From: Acidobacteriota bacterium
Lineage (GTDB): Bacteria; Acidobacteriota; Thermoanaerobaculia; Multivoradales; Multivoraceae
NCBI GenBank assembly: GCA_029263415.1
Contig: JAJCXN010000015.1
Span: 186,001-250,000, forward strand
Direction: 5' to 3'
DNA length: 64,000 bases
This document shows, piece by piece, positions 62,034-64,000 of the stretch. Position numbers and translations under genes: made by a program. The notes under the pieces are model-generated. The model made no database searches. It was given only the letters and a program-made list of their open reading frames with translations, and had not been told where the DNA came from. The stretch's first letter is position 1; every line of letters starts with the position of its first letter.

Positions 62034-63488
62034 TCACAAATACGGCGCCAACAACCCCACAGTCCCCTCCAACAACCGCTCCACCAAAGGCCGCCGCGCC
62101 AACTCATCCCCCGACACCGCCCGCGACCTCAACCTCTTCGTTGCAAAAACATTCTCCAAAGCCCGATTCAACTCCGCACTAGCAACCTCAACGTTCAACT
62201 CAAAGTTCAAGCGCAAGCTCCGCGGATCCCAATTCGCACTCCCCACAAACGACCAGTCGTAATCCACAATCATCAACTTCGAATGATCAAACGGCCCCGA
62301 CACAAGCCACAGTTGCGCTCCCCCATCGATCACTTGTTCCCAGTAGCTCCGAGACGCCCACTGCACCAGTCGCAGGTTGCCGTTCTCAGGCAGAAAAATG
62401 TCCACGTGGACGCCTCGCCGAGCAGCCGCCTGGATGGCCTTGTCCAACCCATTGATTGGCAGGAAATAGGGGGTAGCAATCTGCACTCGATGTCGAGCAC
62501 AAGCGAGGGCCGCAAGAATCGTCCACTGGATTTTGTCGAGATCAAGGTCCGGCCCATCTGAAATAGCGCGCGCGTGCATCTCTCCCGTGGGCTCGAGCTT
62601 GGGGAACCACAATCTGCCTTGCAGTTCTTCGTGCGCGGCGAACAACCAATCTTGAGCAAACACACCCTGCAGCTGCTGAACCACGGGGCCCGTCATCAGA
62701 AAGTGGGTATCGCGGATCTGGTCATCGCCTTGAGTGCTGCGGTGGCCTTCGCGAATGTTCATGCCACCGGTGAAGGCGGTAGCGCCGTCGGTGATCAGTA
62801 GCTTGCGATGGTTGCGCAGGTTGAAATACGGGGCGCGCAGTGGGTGGCGGGTCGGCAAGAAGACCTGAGCATTGACACCCCGCTTGCGCAGCTGGCCGAC
62901 CATTGACACCTTGGAATAGCGCTGACCAACGCCATCGATCAACACTCTCACCTCGACCCCTCGGTTCGCAGCTGCTGAGAGCGCGTCGGCAAACTCGCGC
63001 CCAGCCGGATCGTCGTCGAAGATATATGAGGCCATGGTCACTGAGCGCTCGGCGTTTGCGATCGCTTTGATCATGGCGCCGTAGGCCAGTTCGCCGGTGG
63101 CTAAGAGCTCCACATGGTTGCCAGCAAGAATCGGGCGCGGCACCACGCCATCGACAAAGCGTCGCAACCCTAAGGTTCCGAAGCACGGCTCCACTGAGAC
63201 ATTCGCAGGCAGCACCGGCACTGCCGAATCTTGATCGCGGTCGCCAAAGATTGCGCTAGCGCGACGGTTGATTCGGTTGACGCCTAGGATCCAATAGGCC
63301 ACCGGCCCGAAGAAGGGGGCTGCAATGCACACCACGACCCAACCGATGGCTGCACGGACATCGTGCTTGGTGAGGATCGCATGGGCACTCGACCAGGCGG
63401 CCATCCCCGCACAAAGAATCGGGAACACGAACACCGCGATCACCACCGCGTTCGTTTGAGTCAGCGATTGTTGGATTGTTTCGAGCAC
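62034..63488 (-). CDS. cls: Cardiolipin synthase (phospholipase D family)
   Basis: A 484-residue enzyme making cardiolipin from phosphatidylglycerol. Two membrane helices near the start (VVIAVFVFPILCAGMAAWSS, IGWVVVCIAAPFFGPVAYWI) are followed by two HKD motifs: HRKLLITDGATAFTGGMNI and HSKLMIVDYDWSFVGSANWD, the pair typical of the family. The GTG start at 63488 is read from the open frame; the usual length is about 480 residues. No partner gene overlaps it. Confidence 0.93.
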   Translation of the reverse strand: MLETIQQSLTQTNAVVIAVFVFPILCAGMAAWSSAHAILTKHDVRAAIGWVVVCIAAPFFGPVAYWILGVNRINRRASAIFGDRDQDSAVPVLPANVSVEPCFGTLGLRRFVDGVVPRPILAGNHVELLATGELAYGAMIKAIANAERSVTMASYIFDDDPAGREFADALSAAANRGVEVRVLIDGVGQRYSKVSMVGQLRKRGVNAQVFLPTRHPLRAPYFNLRNHRKLLITDGATAFTGGMNIREGHRSTQGDDQIRDTHFLMTGPVVQQLQGVFAQDWLFAAHEELQGRLWFPKLEPTGEMHARAISDGPDLDLDKIQWTILAALACARHRVQIATPYFLPINGLDKAIQAAARRGVHVDIFLPENGNLRLVQWASRSYWEQVIDGGAQLWLVSGPFDHSKLMIVDYDWSFVGSANWDPRSLRLNFELNVEVASAELNRALENVFATKRLRSRAVSGDELARRPLVERLLEGTVGLLAPYL

Positions 63489-63560
63489 GGGTTAAACCTA
63501 GTCGCAAAGCTTCCCAAACCCAAGCCGCTCAAGGATCTACTTCGGCGATCAACTCGACCA

Positions 63561-64000
63561 CTAGAAGGAGATCTTGAATGCCGCCCACACTGTGGACACC
63601 GTGGATCCAAACTCGCTGCCCACCAAGTTGCCTGGTTCCGGCTCATCGCCCAGCCCGTAGATCGCGCCAAAGAGCAGGTCGGCATTGTTTGAGAGCGACC
63701 GCGAGCCTCCGGGTTGCAGTAACACCGAGCCGTCGTGCCAGTTGCCAAGCAGCGACACATTCAATGAGGTGAGCGGCGAGAGCAACCAAGACAGGGCCAC
63801 GCCTGATGAGAGTTCGCCCAGTGACGTGATCTCTCCTCTACGAATGCGGTCCCTACCGATAAGCGGGATGAACTCCTGGGCTCGGCGCACCCCATACTGA
63901 TTCCAAGTGGTCTCGAACACCAACGAAACCGCAGGCGACAGCAGACGATCAACTCCAATGGTCACTCGCACAAAATCATCGGGATCGCCTTCCGCGCGAG
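63561..64000 (-). CDS. Outer-membrane beta-barrel-like protein, 3' part
   Basis: The frame runs to the window edge with no start. It reads FVRVTIGVDRLLSPAVSLVF, ETTWNQYGVRRAQEF, SGVALSWLLSPLTSLNVSLL and LFGAIYGLGDEPE, and ends STVWAAFKISF, with alternating polar and hydrophobic strands and a terminal Phe, the signature of an outer-membrane barrel recognised by the BAM complex. The protein begins outside the window. Confidence 0.65.
   Translation of the reverse strand, partial: RAEGDPDDFVRVTIGVDRLLSPAVSLVFETTWNQYGVRRAQEFIPLIGRDRIRRGEITSLGELSSGVALSWLLSPLTSLNVSLLGNWHDGSVLLQPGGSRSLSNNADLLFGAIYGLGDEPEPGNLVGSEFGSTVSTVWAAFKISF

Noticed and set aside
61386-62561. 391-residue open frame on the + strand
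   Set aside because: Pro-, Arg- and Thr-rich translation opposite a spacer and the intact cls gene; a GC-skewed shadow frame.

Overview
The window looks like a chromosomal stretch from an Acidobacteriota genome, most likely a Thermoanaerobaculia-type lineage. The pointers are PadR regulators fused translationally to very large duplicated ABC permeases (the 'acidobacterial duplicated orphan permease', ADOP, type), two secreted proteins of the VWFA-related acidobacterial family, an ECF sigma factor next to a Ser/Thr kinase with TPRs, and secreted proteins ending in lineage-typical C-terminal modules (a WFF-type domain and a DGFESGDTTAW tail). This assignment is inference; no rRNA or phylogenetic marker was tested except purA.

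Layout. 0.1-10 kb: cyanophycinase-like peptidase, MpaB-type oxygenase, beta-lactamase-fold hydrolase with a winged-helix regulator sharing an operator, a GntR/ABC operon with a palindromic operator, a 5'-truncated ADOP remnant and a four-CBS protein. 10-18 kb: two PadR/ADOP units facing each other around a nonsense-mutated NHL-propeller gene. 18-27.5 kb: the most system-like block, with three tandem phage-tail-collar proteins, a propeller protein, a GNAT enzyme and a terminator on the + strand, facing a DUF6916-like gene, a 1597-residue dockerin/Ig-like/beta-helix protein and a cohesin-like IPTL-CTERM protein on the - strand. 27.5-35.5 kb: repeat-rich spacers, a secreted alpha/beta hydrolase, a damaged ECF sigma factor and a chromate transporter. 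36-39.3 kb: ECF sigma factor and a frameshifted Ser/Thr kinase. 39.4-51.3 kb: kelch plus mucin-type WxxW protein, a 744-residue protein with a nitrilase-like E-K-C triad, two sulfatase-family genes each coupled to a small secreted protein or a c-type cytochrome, and a tagged secreted protein flanked by dispersed repeats. 52.3-55.1 kb: a ccdAB locus whose toxin gene is broken into halves on opposite strands around tRNA-Lys and tRNA-Glu, followed by a truncated RND pump. 55.1-64 kb: purA with a frameshifted eda, a three-gene VWFA-family operon with frameshifts, a cardiolipin synthase and the end of an outer-membrane-type protein.

The region is mobile-element-poor (no transposase, integrase, CRISPR or capsid gene seen) but rich in dispersed intergenic repeats, short tandem repeats and broken genes. 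Several breaks sit at homopolymers, so read error and true decay cannot be separated from the sequence alone. The most interesting candidates are the cohesin/dockerin surface pair with its tail-collar neighbours, the nitrilase-like orphan, and the split ccdB locus.
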